The position numbers and the translations under genes are program-made. From Glossina fuscipes (Eukaryota > Arthropoda > Insecta > Diptera > Glossinidae): 64,000 nucleotides of DNA. The notes under the pieces were generated by a model. The model saw only the letters and a list, made by a program, of their open reading frames with translations, was not told the origin of the DNA and made no database searches. This document shows positions 61,777 through 64,000 of the stretch, in pieces (positions within the stretch are counted from its first letter, which is position 1; each line of letters starts with the position of its first letter). The stretch is taken from the NCBI RefSeq assembly GCF_014805625.2, contig NW_023998415.1, forward strand, positions 40,388,997 to 40,452,996, in the 5' to 3' direction.

Positions 61777-62221
61777 CAGCGGAGTATGGAAAACATCCCC
61801 GAATCATAAACTCTACTATATAATTTCCTTTCTCAATGCATATCTAAAGGGTGTTGCGACGAGCATCTAAAGTGCTTAAAATGAAGAAAAAAAAAATTAT
61901 AGAAATATGCGTGTCAGCTACTGATAAGAAGAAATACACTCTTCGCAATTCTTATTGTTCAAGTTGTTTTTTTTTCTCTTTTCTTTTTTATTTTTTTTAT
62001 GATAACTATTTGAAAGATAATATAAACGCCGTGAAAAATTGATTGACTTGATATATAAATGAAATGAAAACTTTTCTTTTATTTTGTAGTATTTTTTTCG
62101 TAGAAGAATTTCTTTAAATTTATTATTAAATCTTAGCAAAATCTCCAACTCTCTTAGATTTTATTTGCTATTCGCTAGTGTTATATTTTCTTTATTTTTA
62201 TCTCTTTACGGTTTAAGGTTT

Positions 62222-62247
62222 GTATATATATATATATATATATATAT
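62222..62247. repeat. (TA)n microsatellite
   Basis: About 12 TA units. Confidence 0.95.
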
Positions 62248-63721
62248 GTGGATATTAACATTGTTGTTGTGATTATAAAATTTTCTTAATGCCATATAAG
62301 GAATTTGCTTATATCTCCAATCACCTATAAAGCCAATATTTATAATAAGTTTGTCTTAACATTTGTCCGCGATACAGAATTTGCATCGAATACTACTGCG
62401 AAGATAAAAATTAGCAAAGCCTTTTTGGTCTTTGATCTTTTTTACTGTAATATAATATCAATCAATTCGAAAAGTTTCCCATATAAGCTATATATGGAAG
62501 GTATAAAACGATGATTATAGAATTAAATAACGCTTCCGTTCCCCTAGCATTGTTTGTCGGCTTATAATTTAAGAAAAGCTATGATCATTAAGGAGAATAT
62601 ATCCAACTGCTATTTGCGTACCTAAGTTAGTTTCAAATTCTAATACAGTCACTGATCGTTAATGCTTCTCTTACAAATATTAGTTATTACAAAACGTTAT
62701 ACATCTCCTCGTTACACGTGAACGAGTGAACGAACGAGAGATAGGTCGACATTTTTCTTTAAAACAAATCAAAAGATACAAGCACTCCTAGGTTCCAATC
62801 GCAGGGCGATTCGATCATACTTGGGTAGATAACCTTAGCGAACGCTCAATCGGTAAAAGCGTCCAACACATGGGCGATATTCCCCGAGTGATTGGTCGTA
62901 TGAGCGAAAAAGAAAAGCTTCATTCATTCAGTTGTAGGAGATCTTGCAAACAGTCAATGCAATCGTAAAAGACCAAGAAACAAATCTCATAGAATCTAAC
63001 AACAATTAAATGAAAACACTTTTACCTTCAGATTGAACGAAAACTTTTATGACCTTCTCTTAACCGCAGTGAGTATATCAGTGGCGAGGACAATGACGTC
63101 TCTTATCACAAACATGGTGCTATCAACATTTTCTACCATTGGGAAGTGGAGGGATTTGAAAATGGTTTCGTATCGGTTTATTCTTAGTTCAAGGCTTTTA
63201 GGGGCATGAACGTCGTATTGATCCTTATTTGACCCATTAAGAAGTTGAAACCGCTTCTTTTGAATTATAAAATATAAAGAATCATTTTTTTTTTTTTTTT
63301 TGGTGTAATAGACGGTAACACAAATTCTTATATCACTAGTTGATTCGGATTGTGCTACAAGATCGTCAATATTAAGGGTGCCATGAAAAGGGCGCCTAGA
63401 AAAATGCCTGCACAAAAACATAGAAAGTTAAACTAAGTCTTCTATAAGGATCGAGACGCATTAAATCCGTTGATTAAAACTTTCTAAGGAAATTTCGAAG
63501 CCAATCAACGAAAGATATAAGGAACAAAGTTATGATAGACTTGAAGATATGAAAGACTAAGTCACTAATAATTGGCATAACCGCTGATAGTCTGATATTA
63601 ATAGACGTTTGCTACTTCGTACGTAACTGTTTTGACAAGTATTGCTCTTTGGAGATACTCGACTGCTTTCTTGGATTGTCAGTCGATTGTATAGCTTGTA
63701 AATCACGTTCATTCATATACA

Positions 63722-63752
63722 TGTGTGTGTCTGTGTGTGTGTGTGTGTGTGT
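63722..63752. repeat. (GT)n microsatellite
   Basis: About 15 GT units with one CT interruption. Confidence 0.95.
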
Positions 63753-64000
63753 ATCTAAATATTTCTTTTATTTTTTCTCTCATATTGAGAAAGAATTTCA
63801 TTTTATACAAAAATCTTTCTTGCTGTCACAAAAGGAGCAAAAAAACTAAAAAAAAAAAAAAACAAAAACAAAACAGAAAACACCCAAAAAGTATTCTGCA
63901 TACGCGAACGGGTGACTGACTGAGTTTGTGTGTATCTAGTGTTGTCCTATTGCTATATTTCTTTACTATTTCTTCATATTTTGCGCGTACATATATATAC

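Larger units (their letters stand above)
58261..64000. other. AT-rich spacer with microsatellites
   Basis: No gene recognised. The longest non-repetitive frames are 58,270-58,506 (plus), 59,570-59,860 (plus) and 63,047-63,421 (minus, crossing a poly-T run). None has recognisable motifs or a clear coding signature. A box B-like string (TAGGTTCCAATCGC) occurs at 62,789. Confidence 0.5.

Noticed and set aside
1..64000. CRISPR array, bacterial operon or toxin-type system
   Set aside because: No regularly spaced direct repeats with unique spacers, no dense coding and no ribosome binding sites; the composition is eukaryotic non-coding.

Overview
The window looks like non-coding nuclear DNA of an insect, most likely a higher fly (Diptera). 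The evidence is strong AT-richness, dense A/T homopolymers and (AT)n, (AC)n, (TTTA)n, (TTTG)n and (CAAC)n microsatellites, decayed mariner transposases, a decayed jockey-like reverse transcriptase, and scattered copies of a repeat with an 'ACGGACAGACATGxCTxAATC ... TATACTTTATAGGGTC' tail that I associate with fly genomes. A tephritid-like fly is my best guess, but nothing here fixes the species. I find no intact, recognisable protein-coding gene, no canonical tRNA or rRNA gene, and no bacterial-type operon or CRISPR. Nearly all long open frames are low-complexity or chance.

Layout. Positions 1-2,010 hold two copies of a tRNA-derived SINE-like family and a complete 400-bp piggyBac-type MITE (805-1,204) with TTAA target duplications and an internal set of GC-rich palindromes. 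Positions 2-17 kb are mostly AT-rich spacer with microsatellites, a poly-A-tailed retrosequence candidate near 8.5-9 kb, and possible small exons at 3,736-3,798 and 12,548-12,595. Positions 17.5-19.5 kb contain the clearest gene relics: a plus-strand jockey-like RT pseudogene (YADD motif still readable) followed closely by a minus-strand mariner transposase pseudogene. Positions 20-22 kb carry a candidate 69-nt exon with branch point and consensus splice sites, then a dipteran repeat copy. Positions 22-38 kb are spacer with many simple repeats, a (TTAGC)n tract at 27.85 kb, and candidate 3'-terminal exons at 30.69 and 32.99 kb.

Positions 38.26-39.19 kb are a roughly 930-bp heptamer-based tandem array with higher-order structure. 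Positions 40.7 and 44.1 kb hold SINE copies 3 and 4, and 43.3-43.7 kb holds a second, different mariner relic (minus strand). Positions 50,944-51,343 are an assembly gap (400 N) ending in a poly-A run. The rest (51-64 kb) is spacer rich in homopolymers, with one candidate terminal exon after a long polypyrimidine tract at 54,029.

Together this is what a large intron or intergenic region of a fly looks like: old transposons, SINEs and simple repeats. The plus-strand splice-like segments could belong to one long gene spanning the window, but that is inference and each is weak alone. No previously undescribed functional system is evident. The most original items are the SINE-like family, the palindrome-bearing piggyBac MITE and the heptamer higher-order array.
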